Shown here: positions 1-8,643 of the stretch, piece by piece | Numbering within the stretch: the stretch's first letter is position 1 | Layout of the letters: each line of letters begins with the position of its first letter | NCBI GenBank assembly: GCA_002360495.1 | Contig: DEQO01000014.1 | Coordinates: 1 to 29,305 of the forward strand | DNA from: Flavobacteriales bacterium UBA3364 | GTDB taxonomy: Bacteria > Bacteroidota > Bacteroidia > Flavobacteriales_F > PHOS-HE28 | Direction: 5' to 3' | DNA length: 29,305 bases | The notes under the pieces: model-generated | Database searches by the model: none | Seen by the model: only the letters and a program-made list of their open reading frames with translations | What the model was told of the DNA's origin: nothing | Position numbers and translations under genes: made by a program

Positions 1-1
1 C

Positions 2-46
2 ACCGCAAAGCTCGCGGACTTGCTCGATGCCGTGCGTCGCCACTGA
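2..46 (+). CDS. 3' end of an unidentified gene (partial)
   Basis: The second reading frame is open from the window edge to a TGA at 44-46 and gives a short helical tail ending LLDAVRRH. Such tails are common at the C-terminus of glycosyltransferases, which would suit the flippase that follows, but fourteen residues cannot identify a family. The gene begins before the window. That it is coding is inferred from composition and position only. Confidence 0.4.
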   Translation, partial: TAKLADLLDAVRRH

Positions 47-269
47 ACGGGAGCGGCTACTTTCGCATCGTGCAGCTTCCTGGAACCTGTTTGCAATTTC
101 CCCTTTTGAAGCGAGCGATGAAGATCTGGCGACCATTCGAGATGCGGGAACAAGAGCATAGCCGGAGCTACATGACTGTTTCCGCAGCGAAGTATGGTCG
201 CCAAAGACCAGCGCGCAGCCGAATGCGGGGTTTGCAAACAGGATCTTACGTTCCAGAACCGATCACGGC
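47..269 (+). promoter_or_regulatory. Intergenic leader upstream of the flippase, with a TTTGCAAA palindrome
   Basis: These 223 bases hold no convincing gene; the short open frames have poor composition and no recognisable protein. Two features are visible. A perfect palindrome GTTTGCAAAC lies at 230-239. The 11-mer CCTGTTTGCAA at 86-96 recurs in inverted orientation as TTGCAAACAGG at 232-242. The region could hold the promoter of the downstream polysaccharide genes, but no clear Bacteroidota -33/-7 pair (TTG and TAnnTTTG) was found. Regulatory function is inference. Confidence 0.25.
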
Positions 270-1766
270 ATGGGCATCCTAGCCCGTCAGGCCACGTGGA
301 ATGCCGTACTGGCCTACGTTGGCATGGCCTTGGGCTTCGTCAATGTGGTGCTGTTGTACCCGAAGGTCCTGCCGGAGGATGAATTCGGTCTCACGCGGCT
401 GGTGGTCTCCATTGCCACGATCGCTGCACAAGTGGCCCAATTGGGGTTGGACAATACCGTGCTGCGCTACTTCCCGTATTTCCGCGACAAGGAGCGCCAA
501 CACAACGGGCTTCTCGGGCTGGTGCTGGCGTTGGGTACGGGCGGTGCATTGTTGGCCATCGTGGTGCTATGGCTCTTCCATGGCCATTTCGCACTGTGGT
601 TCGGCGCGGCCGATGGGCTTTATGCCGCACACGGCCTCACGGTGCTTCCGTTGGTGCTTTCGGAGGTCTACTTCTTCCTTTTTCGGAGCTACAGCCGTTC
701 CATCCATCGGAGCATTGCCCCGACCTTCTCGCGGGAGTTCGTCCTGCGCGTGCTGCAAATGGGGTTGATCGTGGCGCAGGCGATGTGGCATTTCCATCTG
801 CGCACCTTCATGCTGCTTTACTCCGCGACGTTCATGATCAGCACGCTGGTGCTGGTGGTCGATCTCTGGCGCAGCGGGAACCTGCAGTTCGGCAGGGGCA
901 AAGTGCGCTTGCCAGTGCGCCTGGGTCGCAGCATGTCGCGCTATGCCTTCTTCACGTTCGGAAGCGGCATGGCGACCATCGCGCTGGGCAACATCGATCA
1001 ACTGATGGTGGGCGCCATGCTCAAGAACGGCTTGGACAACGTGGCCTATTACGCGGTCGCCTTCTACATCGCTTCGGTGATCCTCATTCCGGCGCGTGCA
1101 CTCGTGCTGCCGAGCATGCCCATCCTTGCCGAGGCGTGGCGAAAGCGCGACTATGCCAAAATCGGCATGGTCCACCGCCGTTCCGCAGCGATCCAGTTGG
1201 TGATCGGGGGCTATTTGTTCCTTGGGCTCTGGTCCGGCGCCGACCTGCTCTTCTCCTGGATGAAACCGGGCTATGCCACCGGTCGCGACGCCCTGATCGT
1301 CCTGGGCGTGGTCAATGTGATCAACCTTGCCGGTGGGCTCAGCGGTGGCATCGTGGCCACATCGCGCTCGTACTGGTTCGATGCGATGAGCAGTGTCGTC
1401 CTGGTCATCCTCAACCTTGTCCTGAACTACGTCTTCATCCTCGCCTTCGGCATGGTGGGTGCCGCATGGTCCTCCCTGGTGTCGTTCACGGCAGTGCTCC
1501 TGTGGCGCACCATCTTCCTCAAGCAGCGGTACGGGATCTGGCCTTACGATGCCGGCACGTTGAAGGCCGGTGGGTTGACCGCTGCGCTGGGCATGCTCCT
1601 TTGGCTGATGCCCCACATCGGTGATCTCTTCATCGATTTCCTGGTCCGCGGAACAGTGATCACCGCCGTCTTCTGGCCGGTCGTGCATTGGCTGCGGATC
1701 GCGCCCGACCTGAATGCGCAATTGCGCTTGGTGGTGGATCGGGTACGCAGTGCTATGGCCCCATGA
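270..1766 (+). CDS. Wzx-type polysaccharide flippase (MATE/MVF superfamily)
   Basis: A 498-residue polytopic membrane protein with about 12-14 hydrophobic segments over its whole length. It begins MGILARQATWNAVLAYVGMA, the usual N-terminus of O-antigen/teichoic-acid exporters of the polysaccharide biosynthesis family. Length and the pattern of paired helices with short basic loops fit that family, whose members flip undecaprenyl-linked oligosaccharides across the inner membrane. The ATG at 270 is the first good start and leaves a normal N-terminal helix. The stop overlaps the start of the next glycosyltransferase by ATGA, so the two are probably translated together. The substrate cannot be read from the sequence. 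A Wzx flippase is well supported; other lipid-linked sugar exporters of the same fold are possible. Confidence 0.88.
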   Translation: MGILARQATWNAVLAYVGMALGFVNVVLLYPKVLPEDEFGLTRLVVSIATIAAQVAQLGLDNTVLRYFPYFRDKERQHNGLLGLVLALGTGGALLAIVVLWLFHGHFALWFGAADGLYAAHGLTVLPLVLSEVYFFLFRSYSRSIHRSIAPTFSREFVLRVLQMGLIVAQAMWHFHLRTFMLLYSATFMISTLVLVVDLWRSGNLQFGRGKVRLPVRLGRSMSRYAFFTFGSGMATIALGNIDQLMVGAMLKNGLDNVAYYAVAFYIASVILIPARALVLPSMPILAEAWRKRDYAKIGMVHRRSAAIQLVIGGYLFLGLWSGADLLFSWMKPGYATGRDALIVLGVVNVINLAGGLSGGIVATSRSYWFDAMSSVVLVILNLVLNYVFILAFGMVGAAWSSLVSFTAVLLWRTIFLKQRYGIWPYDAGTLKAGGLTAALGMLLWLMPHIGDLFIDFLVRGTVITAVFWPVVHWLRIAPDLNAQLRLVVDRVRSAMAP

Positions 1767-3016
1767 AGCACCTGGTCTGGCGAACGTGGAAGGTGAAGGT
1801 CCTGCGCGAGTTGCGTGTGCGATCCAGCGGCGCGGTGGATGCGTTGCTCTACTTCTTTCGCATTCCGCCGACTCTTCCTGCCGAAGCGAAGGTGACCGAT
1901 GGGCTGATCTACGTCGCCGAGTTGTTGATGGCGCGCGCTGGACGCATGGCGAAATGGGTCACGCGCCTCAGCGGCCGCAAGGTGGTCCTGTTCTGTCATT
2001 CGGAGGGTTTCATCCCCGAGTTCGCCGACGGTTTCACCGCCATCGTACGGTACCGTAACGCATGGCACCTACGCCGTCTGTTGCGCGCATTACCAAGGCC
2101 CTGGCTCATCCACGGTTTCGCGCCGAAGAGCCACTACCCGGATGTCGCACGACGCGCGATGCCCGATGTCCCATACGTTCATGATCTACAGGACACGCTC
2201 GTTGTCTACTACGGCACAGCGCCCACCAAACGCTGGCTGCGCGTGGAACTCCCGCACGAGAAAGCCTGCATGGCCGAAGCAGATGGCGTGATCGCACACA
2301 GCCTGGAGCCAGCCGAGGGATTCCGGCGCTACGCCATTCCGCACGACAAGCGCCCGCCAACCCTTTTCTTCCCGCTCTACTGCGACGATGATCGGTTCAT
2401 CAGCGGTGTGCCGAAGATCTCGGGAACGGAGATCCACCTGGTCTATGCTGGCGGCGTGGCCGGTTCACACCGGGATCCACGTTACTTCGGCAACATCCAG
2501 TTCTTCGGACTGATCGATACGCTCACAAAGCAGGGCTTGCATCTGCACATCTATCCGAGCCCGACGACTTTGGAAGCGGATCGGGCGGAGTATGTCGAGC
2601 TTGCACGGAAGAATGAACGGTTCCACTATCATGCGCCTGTTCCGCAGGAGAAGCTGGCGGGGGAGTTGGCGCGGTACCATTTCGGGTTGATACCCTTCTT
2701 CGTTGAGCGCTCCGATCAATCACCTGAGAAGCTCAAGTATGCGACGGCGCTGAAGCTCTTCAACTTCATCGAGTCCGGATTACCGGTGGTGGTCTCGAAG
2801 GATCTGGGTTTCCAGAGCTGGATGGCCGCCCGCTCTGCTGCGGGGGTCGCCGTCGGTCCGGATGATCTGACCGGTCTTGCCGCTCTTTTACGGACGTTCG
2901 ATACCGGCCAGGTGAGCGTTGGCCGAGGTGACCTTTCGTTGAAGGCGAACGTACCGCGTCTTCTGGAGTTCTATGACAGGGTCAGCGAGCGATCACGAAA
3001 CGACCAACGCGTTTAA
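1763..3016 (+). CDS. Glycosyltransferase, GT4-like (GT-B fold)
   Basis: A 417-residue soluble protein. The open frame extends to 1688, but the ATG at 1763 overlaps the flippase stop as ATGA and gives the sensible N-terminus MKHLVWRTWKVKVLRELRV. The middle contains the GT-B-like stretches VPYVHDLQDTLVVYY and VIAHSLEPAEGFRRYAIPHD. The C-terminal half has LVYAGGVAG and a segment near ALKLFNFIESGLPVVVSKDLG, typical of donor-binding domains in GT4-type enzymes. It probably adds one sugar to the lipid-linked repeat unit at the cytoplasmic face of the membrane. Donor and acceptor are unknown. Its last 35 bases overlap the 3' end of the opposite-strand gene at 2982-3971. Confidence 0.78.
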   Translation: MKHLVWRTWKVKVLRELRVRSSGAVDALLYFFRIPPTLPAEAKVTDGLIYVAELLMARAGRMAKWVTRLSGRKVVLFCHSEGFIPEFADGFTAIVRYRNAWHLRRLLRALPRPWLIHGFAPKSHYPDVARRAMPDVPYVHDLQDTLVVYYGTAPTKRWLRVELPHEKACMAEADGVIAHSLEPAEGFRRYAIPHDKRPPTLFFPLYCDDDRFISGVPKISGTEIHLVYAGGVAGSHRDPRYFGNIQFFGLIDTLTKQGLHLHIYPSPTTLEADRAEYVELARKNERFHYHAPVPQEKLAGELARYHFGLIPFFVERSDQSPEKLKYATALKLFNFIESGLPVVVSKDLGFQSWMAARSAAGVAVGPDDLTGLAALLRTFDTGQVSVGRGDLSLKANVPRLLEFYDRVSERSRNDQRV

Positions 3017-3971
3017 GTCCATCCGCAGACCGCGCTGATATGGTGTAGGTCCCATTGGCTAGACCGTTCGTTGGAATATTGAAAGAACCGGTATCCTTGA
3101 GCTGATGGCTCGATACCGATCTTCCTTCCATGTCGAAGACCTCCACGAACGAAAGTCGCGCACTTGTTGTCGATACATGGACTGCGTTGATCCCGGTGCC
3201 GACAAGCGTTGGTGAAACAGTGAGTTCGCTGTCGACTTGGTCCGGGATACCCGAAGGAGGGTCGAACTCATCCTTGCAGGCCGAACAAAGGTCGGATCCA
3301 GACCGGACCAGACAGATGTCGTCGAGATAATAGGCATAGAGGTCGAATGGACAGGAAGGGCAGGATTCGACGACTGTTGTATTCGCGTCCGTCATGAAGT
3401 TGCCAAGGGCGAGATAGGTGTACGCCTCGTTGGCGATGAAAGAAGCTGAAAGAGCAACCCATCCTTGGTTGTTGGTGATGATGTCCTCGAAGTGGACCGT
3501 GGCACTGTTGTCCACTGGAAAGCTCGTGGAGGTGGAGAGTTTGACCCCGAAGTTGTTCGTGGCGAACTGGCTGTTATCCGTGTGGGATATGCTGAACCTC
3601 ACGGTGTACTCCGAACCCACTTCCAAAGGCGCGAGAAGTTGTGTGTAAATGTTCTCACGGTAGTCGTCGAAGATCTCCGGGGACATGGTGTTCAGTGCCA
3701 TATAGCCAACCCCGCTGACAGGAGGCTGGCTGCCCCAGGTATTCGAGGGCGCCGAGAAGATCCCAGTGTTGCATCCGTGCAGGAATTCGGTGTGGAACTC
3801 CGGGTCGTTATTGTCCGTTGCACGGAACCAACCCACACAGCGCTCCACCTGGTTGTAGTAGGTAGGGCAGTCGCTGAATTCCTCGAAACCGCCATTGCCA
3901 ACGAGGTTCTGTCCGAAGCTCGCCGTGACCGGCAAACAGGCAATGGAAAGGCATAGTGCGTGGAAGTTCAT
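2982..3971 (-). CDS. T9SS type A sorting-domain secreted protein
   Basis: A 329-residue exported protein. The ATG at 3971 gives a signal peptide, MNFHALCLSIACLPVTASFG; the frame stays open to a TTG at 3992, which is less likely. After the signal comes NLVGNGGFEEFSDCPTYYNQ, the start of a jelly-roll-like domain seen in many Bacteroidota surface proteins. The last ~80 residues form a Por-secretion-type C-terminal domain (VEVFDMEGRSV, GLANGTYTISARSADG, RVGRFVIAR) that directs export by the type IX system. It lies antisense among polysaccharide genes and looks lower in GC than they do. Its stop lies inside the upstream glycosyltransferase gene, a 35-base convergent overlap. The cargo function of the N-terminal domain is unknown. 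Confidence 0.85.
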   Translation of the reverse strand: MNFHALCLSIACLPVTASFGQNLVGNGGFEEFSDCPTYYNQVERCVGWFRATDNNDPEFHTEFLHGCNTGIFSAPSNTWGSQPPVSGVGYMALNTMSPEIFDDYRENIYTQLLAPLEVGSEYTVRFSISHTDNSQFATNNFGVKLSTSTSFPVDNSATVHFEDIITNNQGWVALSASFIANEAYTYLALGNFMTDANTTVVESCPSCPFDLYAYYLDDICLVRSGSDLCSACKDEFDPPSGIPDQVDSELTVSPTLVGTGINAVHVSTTSARLSFVEVFDMEGRSVSSHQLKDTGSFNIPTNGLANGTYTISARSADGLKRVGRFVIAR

Positions 3972-4039
3972 GGCAATGGGCTGGTTCTGCAAGATAGTAC
4001 ACCCTCCTGAACCCTAAATTCGCGTGCTTTTTCAGGAAT

Positions 4040-4699
4040 ATGAAGTCTTTGATCATCGGGGCCCGTGCGGACGGCCATGCCAAAGTGGTGCTGGAGGTGC
4101 TTCGCGCCGCTGGTGAGCACGAGGTCGTGGGCTTCATTGACGACGACCCGGGAAAGCGCTCACTGGTGATCAACGGCGTCCCGGTGATCGGTGCCATGAA
4201 GGACATTTCGGAACTGCGCCGATCGCATGGGGTCGAAGCCGGTATCGTGGCCATAGGCGATAATGCGAAACGGCGTGCTTTGGGAAGCGAGCTGAAGGCA
4301 CAAGGTCTCAAACTCATCAGCGCCATCCACCCGACCGTCGTTTACGACCCCGATGTGCGTATCGGTGAAGGCTGCTACATCGGCCAGGGAGTGATCCTCG
4401 TCACAGGCACCACGGTCGGCGATAGCGTGAACATCCACACCGGTGCCACCGTCGATCACGACAACGTGATCGAGGATGGTGCTAACCTTGGCCCCGGTGT
4501 GCATACCGCCGGTCGTGTGCGCATCGAGCTGGACGCATTCCTTGGAACGGGCACCTTGGTCATACCCGACGCGAGCGTCGGTCGCGGAGCGATCTGCGGT
4601 GCAGGGACAGTGGTGCTGGATCGCGTGGAGCCCTTCACCAAAGTGGTGGGCACTCCGCCACGTGTCATTGAACAATTGAACGAAACGAAGGAACTGTGA
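4040..4699 (+). CDS. NeuD/PglD-family sugar O- or N-acyltransferase
   Basis: A 219-residue two-domain protein. Residues 1-90 form the small Rossmann-like domain with the nucleotide-sugar loop GARADGHAKVV (7-17) and GFIDDD (31-36). Residues from about 100 form a left-handed beta-helix of hexapeptide repeats (VRIGEGCYIGQGVIL, IEDGANLGPGV). His140-Asp141 in ATVDHDN sits where PglD-type enzymes place the catalytic histidine. These enzymes transfer an acetyl group from acetyl-CoA to an amino or hydroxyl group of a nucleotide sugar. A DegT aminotransferase two genes downstream suggests N-acetylation of a 4-amino or 3-amino sugar, which is inference. Its stop overlaps the GTG start of the next gene as GTGA. 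Confidence 0.85.
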   Translation: MKSLIIGARADGHAKVVLEVLRAAGEHEVVGFIDDDPGKRSLVINGVPVIGAMKDISELRRSHGVEAGIVAIGDNAKRRALGSELKAQGLKLISAIHPTVVYDPDVRIGEGCYIGQGVILVTGTTVGDSVNIHTGATVDHDNVIEDGANLGPGVHTAGRVRIELDAFLGTGTLVIPDASVGRGAICGAGTVVLDRVEPFTKVVGTPPRVIEQLNETKEL

Positions 4700-5676
4700 A
4701 GAACATCTTCATCACCGGCGGTGCCGGATATGTGGGCTCGGTGCTGGTGCCGAAGCTGCTGGACAAGGGTTACACCGTCACCGTCCTGGATCTGATGATC
4801 TACGGCGAGGAAGTACTGCCGAAGCACGAACACCTCAACGCGGTGAAGGGCGACATCCGCGATCAGGAACTGCTGAAGAAGCTGCTGCCCGGACAGGACG
4901 CTGTGATCCACCTCGCGTGCATCAGCAACGACCCCAGCTTCGAGCTGAACCCGGACTTGGGCAAGAGCATCAATCTGGATGCCTTCGAGCCGCTGGTGCG
5001 TATCAGCAAGGAGGGCGGTGTCCAACGATTCATCTACGCCAGCAGCAGCAGCGTTTACGGCATCAAGGAAGAGCCGAACGTGACCGAGGACATGGTGCTG
5101 GAGCCCCTCACCGATTACTCCAAATTCAAGGCGCAGTGCGAGGTGATCCTGGACAGGTTCCAGAGCGACGATTTCACCACGGTGACGATCCGGCCGGCCA
5201 CGGTATGCGGCTACGGCAAACGCCTGCGCCTGGACCTCAGCGTCAACATCCTCACGAACCTCGCGGTGAACAAGGGCGAGATCACGGTGTTCGGTGGCAC
5301 GCAGAAGCGCCCCAACATCCACATCGAGGACATGACGGACCTCTACATCCAGTTGTTGGAACTGCCGAAGGAGCGCATCGCCGGAAAGATCTGGAACGCG
5401 GGCTACGAGAACTTCACCATCGCCGAGATCGCGGGCATGGTGCGCAACGTCATCGGCGATCATGTGCGGATCGTCACCACACCGACGGATGATCTGCGCA
5501 GCTACCACGTGAGCAGTGAGAAGATCAAGCGGGACATCGGCTTCGTGGCCACGCATAGCCTGGAAGATGCCGTGCGCGACCTGAAGAAAGCCTTCGACAC
5601 CGGCGCGATCCCCGACAGTCTCAGCGACGACCGGTACTTCAACGTGAAACGGATGCAGCGCATCCACCTGAACTGA
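4696..5676 (+). CDS. NAD-dependent epimerase/dehydratase (extended SDR)
   Basis: A 326-residue extended short-chain dehydrogenase. It shows the NAD-binding motif TGGAGYVGS (7-15, GxxGxxG), the SSSSVYG segment at 116-122 with the catalytic serine, and Tyr141-xxx-Lys145 in DYSKFK. It also has the C-terminal sugar-nucleotide binding region (VFGGTQKRPNIHIEDMTD). Extended SDRs of this kind epimerise or dehydrate NDP-sugars in the cytoplasm. The chosen start is a GTG whose last two bases are the first two of the preceding stop (GTGA); the alternative internal starts would cut the NAD loop. With the aminotransferase that follows it may make the 4-keto or 3-keto substrate. The exact reaction cannot be read from sequence alone. 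Confidence 0.85.
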   Translation: MKNIFITGGAGYVGSVLVPKLLDKGYTVTVLDLMIYGEEVLPKHEHLNAVKGDIRDQELLKKLLPGQDAVIHLACISNDPSFELNPDLGKSINLDAFEPLVRISKEGGVQRFIYASSSSVYGIKEEPNVTEDMVLEPLTDYSKFKAQCEVILDRFQSDDFTTVTIRPATVCGYGKRLRLDLSVNILTNLAVNKGEITVFGGTQKRPNIHIEDMTDLYIQLLELPKERIAGKIWNAGYENFTIAEIAGMVRNVIGDHVRIVTTPTDDLRSYHVSSEKIKRDIGFVATHSLEDAVRDLKKAFDTGAIPDSLSDDRYFNVKRMQRIHLN

Positions 5677-6797
5677 TGGCGGTCTCGACAATGATGAAAG
5701 TGCCGTATGTGAACCTCGGTGCACAGTACGCGGGCATCAAGGACGAAGTGTTGGAGCGCATCAGTGCACTGCTGGACAGCGGTGCGTTCATCCTCGGCGA
5801 AGAGCTCGCGCAGTTCGAGAAGTCGTTCGCTGCGCTGTGCGGAACGAAGTATGCGATCGGCGTCGCCAACGGGACGGACGCTTTGTTCCTGAGCATGATG
5901 GCACTTGGTATCGGCGAAGGGGACGAGGTGATCACAGCGCCGAACTCCTACCTGGCGAGTGCGAGCAGCATCGCATTGGCGGGGGCAACGCCGGTCTTCG
6001 CGGATCCGCTGGACGACATGAACATCGATCCTGCCGCTGTGCGCAAGGCCATCACGCCGCGCACCAAGGCGATCATTGCTGTACACCTCACGGGTCGCCC
6101 AGCGCGGATGAACGAACTGCTCGCCATCGCAAAGGAGCACGGTTTGCAGGTGATCGAGGATTGCGCACAAGCGATCGGTGCCACCCTGAACGGCCAGCAT
6201 GTCGGTTCGTTCGGCAACACGGGTTGTTTCAGTCTTCATCCCTTGAAGAACCTGGCTGCCGCCGGGGATGGTGGCGTGATCACCACGAACGACGATGCCA
6301 TCGCCGCAAACCTGCTGAAAGCCCGCAATCACGGTATGCGCGATCGCGACCACAGCGACTTCTTCAGCTACAACTCACGTCTGGACAACCTGCAGGCCGC
6401 CATCCTCAACGTGAAGATGCGCGAGCTGCCCCGCTGGACTGAACGTCGGCGCGCGATCGCGGCGATGTACCAACAAGGCTTGGCTGGTGTGGGTGATCTA
6501 TTGGTCCCGACCGATCGCAACGGCGAACGTGCGGTATACCACACCTTCATCGTGCAGACGGCAAAGCGCGATGCCCTGAAGCAGTTCCTCGCTGACAACG
6601 GCATCGACACCAAGATCCACTATCCGGTGCCGATCCACCTGCAGCAAGCGGCGGCATATCTCGGTCACAAGAAAGGCGACTTCCCGTTGACGGAGAAGCA
6701 AGCCACGACGATCCTGAGCCTCCCGGTCTTCGCCGAACTCACCGATGAGCAGGTGATGCACGTGATCACGACCATCAAAGCCTTCTTCACCAACTGA
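5676..6797 (+). CDS. DegT/DnrJ/EryC1/StrS family PLP-dependent sugar aminotransferase
   Basis: A 373-residue fold-type I aminotransferase. It has the family's N-terminal VPYVNLGAQY, the phosphate-binding GTDAL (66-70), Asp162 in EDCAQAIGA to pair with the PLP ring nitrogen, and Lys191 in SLHPLKNLAAAGDGG, the Schiff-base lysine. Enzymes of this family move an amino group from glutamate to a keto group of an NDP-sugar. The ATG at 5676 overlaps the previous stop (ATGA), as throughout this operon; the ATGs at 5691 or 5694 are alternatives that begin directly at the conserved block. Flanking SDR and acyltransferase genes suggest a dehydrate-aminate-acylate route to an acylamino sugar. Confidence 0.92.
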   Translation: MAVSTMMKVPYVNLGAQYAGIKDEVLERISALLDSGAFILGEELAQFEKSFAALCGTKYAIGVANGTDALFLSMMALGIGEGDEVITAPNSYLASASSIALAGATPVFADPLDDMNIDPAAVRKAITPRTKAIIAVHLTGRPARMNELLAIAKEHGLQVIEDCAQAIGATLNGQHVGSFGNTGCFSLHPLKNLAAAGDGGVITTNDDAIAANLLKARNHGMRDRDHSDFFSYNSRLDNLQAAILNVKMRELPRWTERRRAIAAMYQQGLAGVGDLLVPTDRNGERAVYHTFIVQTAKRDALKQFLADNGIDTKIHYPVPIHLQQAAAYLGHKKGDFPLTEKQATTILSLPVFAELTDEQVMHVITTIKAFFTN

Positions 6798-7612
6798 TGG
6801 GCAACTGGCATCTGGCGGGACCGTTCCTGCGCCTCTGTTTCACCCGACCGAAGCGCGTGTTGAAAGGCCTCTTCCATTTCACCATGGAAGAGAGTTGTCG
6901 CGACCACGTCATCAGGACCTACGGACTGGCCAGGGGCTTGCCGACGATCGATATCCGGGACCTCGCCCCGGACCTGGACGATACGATCACGCACTATACC
7001 TACCTCGATGGTACCAGTCGCGTGACGGACTTCGCTTTGTTGCGTGCCTTGGCGAAACGCTTCCCGAACGGTCGCTACATCGAGTTCGGCAGCTGGCGCG
7101 GCGAAAGCCTCGCGAACGTATCGCCCCTGATGAAGGAGGTGATCGCGATGAGCTTCGGGGCCGCCGAGATGAAGAAGATCGGTGCGCCGGATGCAGCGGT
7201 GCGCGCAGCTCACTTGTACAGCAAGGGTCTGCCGAACGTGCGTGTGATCGAACACAACACGCAGACCTACGACTTCAGCGCGCTGAAAGGAACGTGCGAC
7301 ATGATCTTCGTGGATGCCGACCACCAATATCCCGGCGTCACCATCGACACGCGCAGTGCGTTCACGCTGTTGAAGGATGCGAAGTCGATCATCGTTTGGC
7401 ACGACTACGGCCTAGGTTACGAGAAGCCGAACTGGCAGGTGTTCCGTGGGATCCTCGATGGTGCCCCAAGCGATGAACACCGCAAACGCATCTACCACGT
7501 GAGCAATACGCTTTGCGCGGTCTACCTGCCCGAGGCGGTGGAAGCGAGCTATCCTGAGGTGGGCTGGCCCACGAAGACGTTCAGCGTACGCATCACCACC
7601 GATAAGAGCTGA
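6797..7612 (+). CDS. SAM-dependent methyltransferase, Methyltransf_24-like
   Basis: A 271-residue class I methyltransferase-like protein. The SAM-binding motif I appears as YIEFGSWRGES (about 93-103). DMIFVDADHQYPG at 168-180 and SIIVWHDYG follow in the order typical of the Methyltransf_24 group, which is common in glycan clusters. The acceptor is unknown; O-methylation of a sugar is plausible from context. Start and stop overlap its neighbours by ATGA on both sides, so it belongs to the coupled operon. The N-terminal ~60 residues show no motif I recognise. Confidence 0.75.
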   Translation: MGNWHLAGPFLRLCFTRPKRVLKGLFHFTMEESCRDHVIRTYGLARGLPTIDIRDLAPDLDDTITHYTYLDGTSRVTDFALLRALAKRFPNGRYIEFGSWRGESLANVSPLMKEVIAMSFGAAEMKKIGAPDAAVRAAHLYSKGLPNVRVIEHNTQTYDFSALKGTCDMIFVDADHQYPGVTIDTRSAFTLLKDAKSIIVWHDYGLGYEKPNWQVFRGILDGAPSDEHRKRIYHVSNTLCAVYLPEAVEASYPEVGWPTKTFSVRITTDKS

Positions 7613-8643
7613 TGCGCCCCGAAGAACAGGCCCTCGAAGCGCGCTTTCACGAAGCGTTGAGAAAGGATCGTTCGCGCGCTCCTGAATGGATGACGCGCTG
7701 GGACTATCAGGAGGGCTTGAAGAAACGCAAGCGCACATACGAGGATGGAGTGGTCAGCGACTTCTTCACCTTCGGGGGGGCGCCCGACCTGTTGAAATGG
7801 ATGAGCTGGTTCCGCACCGACTATCCGGATTACATCCAGGACGAGCGAATTACCGCCTTGGTGGACGCAAGCCGGGTGAACGACGAGCGCATCACGCGGT
7901 CCCTTGGTTTGGAACTGGACAAGGTCGTTTACGACAAGCGTGTGGGGCTGAACAACGCGCACGATCACCTCTTGCCACGATCCTATCCCGTACCGGAACG
8001 TGCACGCATCCGGACGGTATTGGACTTCGGTGCCGGTTACGGGCGGCAGGCGAACCTGTGGACGACGCAGGATCCTGACCTTTGCTACATCGGCATGGAC
8101 GCGATCGTGAACTCCTATTGCCTGCAACACCTCTACTACAAAGGCCTCGGCGTGCCGTTCACGGACTACATCGACCAACAGGGCACGTACCAATTCGAGC
8201 ACAAGGGCGGCATCCAGCACATACCAACGTGGCGCAGCGACCTGATCCCTGACGGATCGGTGGACCTGGTGATGTGTGTGCAAGTGCTACCTGAGCTGAA
8301 CAGTCGGCTCGTGCGCCACATGCTGGGCGAGTTCAAACGCGTGCTGAAACCAGGCGGGGCCTTCTACATACGTGACCATGCGTATACGTGGAAGCCGACG
8401 GACAGCTTCGATGTGGAACAATACCTGGCCGGGAACGGCTTCGATCTCGAGTTCCGTGCGCACATCATCAACGATGTGGAGATCCATGGTATCCCACGCA
8501 TCTGGCGGAAGGTCCTGCCGGAAGTGATCGCCTCGCGTACACGGACCTGGAAGCAGAAACTGGAGCAGGCCGTGGTGGACGTGGACACCATGACCGGCGG
8601 AGGATTCAAACGGACCATGCGCAAATTGAAAGGCAGTAGATGA
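7612..8643 (+). CDS. Class I SAM-dependent methyltransferase (possible sugar O-methyltransferase)
   Basis: A 343-residue protein with a long N-terminal region of about 130 residues that I do not recognise. The canonical motif I TVLDFGAGYGRQANLW follows at about residues 135-150, then SVDLVMCVQVLPELN and EFKRVLKPGGAFYIRDH, the motif IV and post-IV parts of a Rossmann methyltransferase. The size and an N-terminal extension before the SAM domain resemble putative sugar O-methyltransferases. It is unlike the methyltransferase just upstream in sequence and architecture, so it is not a duplicate. ATGA overlaps link it to both neighbours. Substrate unknown. Confidence 0.75.
   Translation: MRPEEQALEARFHEALRKDRSRAPEWMTRWDYQEGLKKRKRTYEDGVVSDFFTFGGAPDLLKWMSWFRTDYPDYIQDERITALVDASRVNDERITRSLGLELDKVVYDKRVGLNNAHDHLLPRSYPVPERARIRTVLDFGAGYGRQANLWTTQDPDLCYIGMDAIVNSYCLQHLYYKGLGVPFTDYIDQQGTYQFEHKGGIQHIPTWRSDLIPDGSVDLVMCVQVLPELNSRLVRHMLGEFKRVLKPGGAFYIRDHAYTWKPTDSFDVEQYLAGNGFDLEFRAHIINDVEIHGIPRIWRKVLPEVIASRTRTWKQKLEQAVVDVDTMTGGGFKRTMRKLKGSR

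Noticed and set aside
567..1721. Long minus-strand open frame (384 codons) under the flippase
   Set aside because: Rich in His, Asp, Gln and Arg with no family resemblance; it is the antisense shadow of a GC-rich membrane protein gene.
3024..3043. CGCAGA and CGCTGATATGG resembling the repeat element at 9631-9748
   Set aside because: It lies in the conserved coding end of the T9SS sorting domain (TISARSADG) and lacks the inverted arm, so coincidence is likelier.
4456..5724. Minus-strand open frame of 422 codons opposite the SDR gene
   Set aside because: Composition is that of an antisense frame, and it spans two well-supported overlapping + strand genes.
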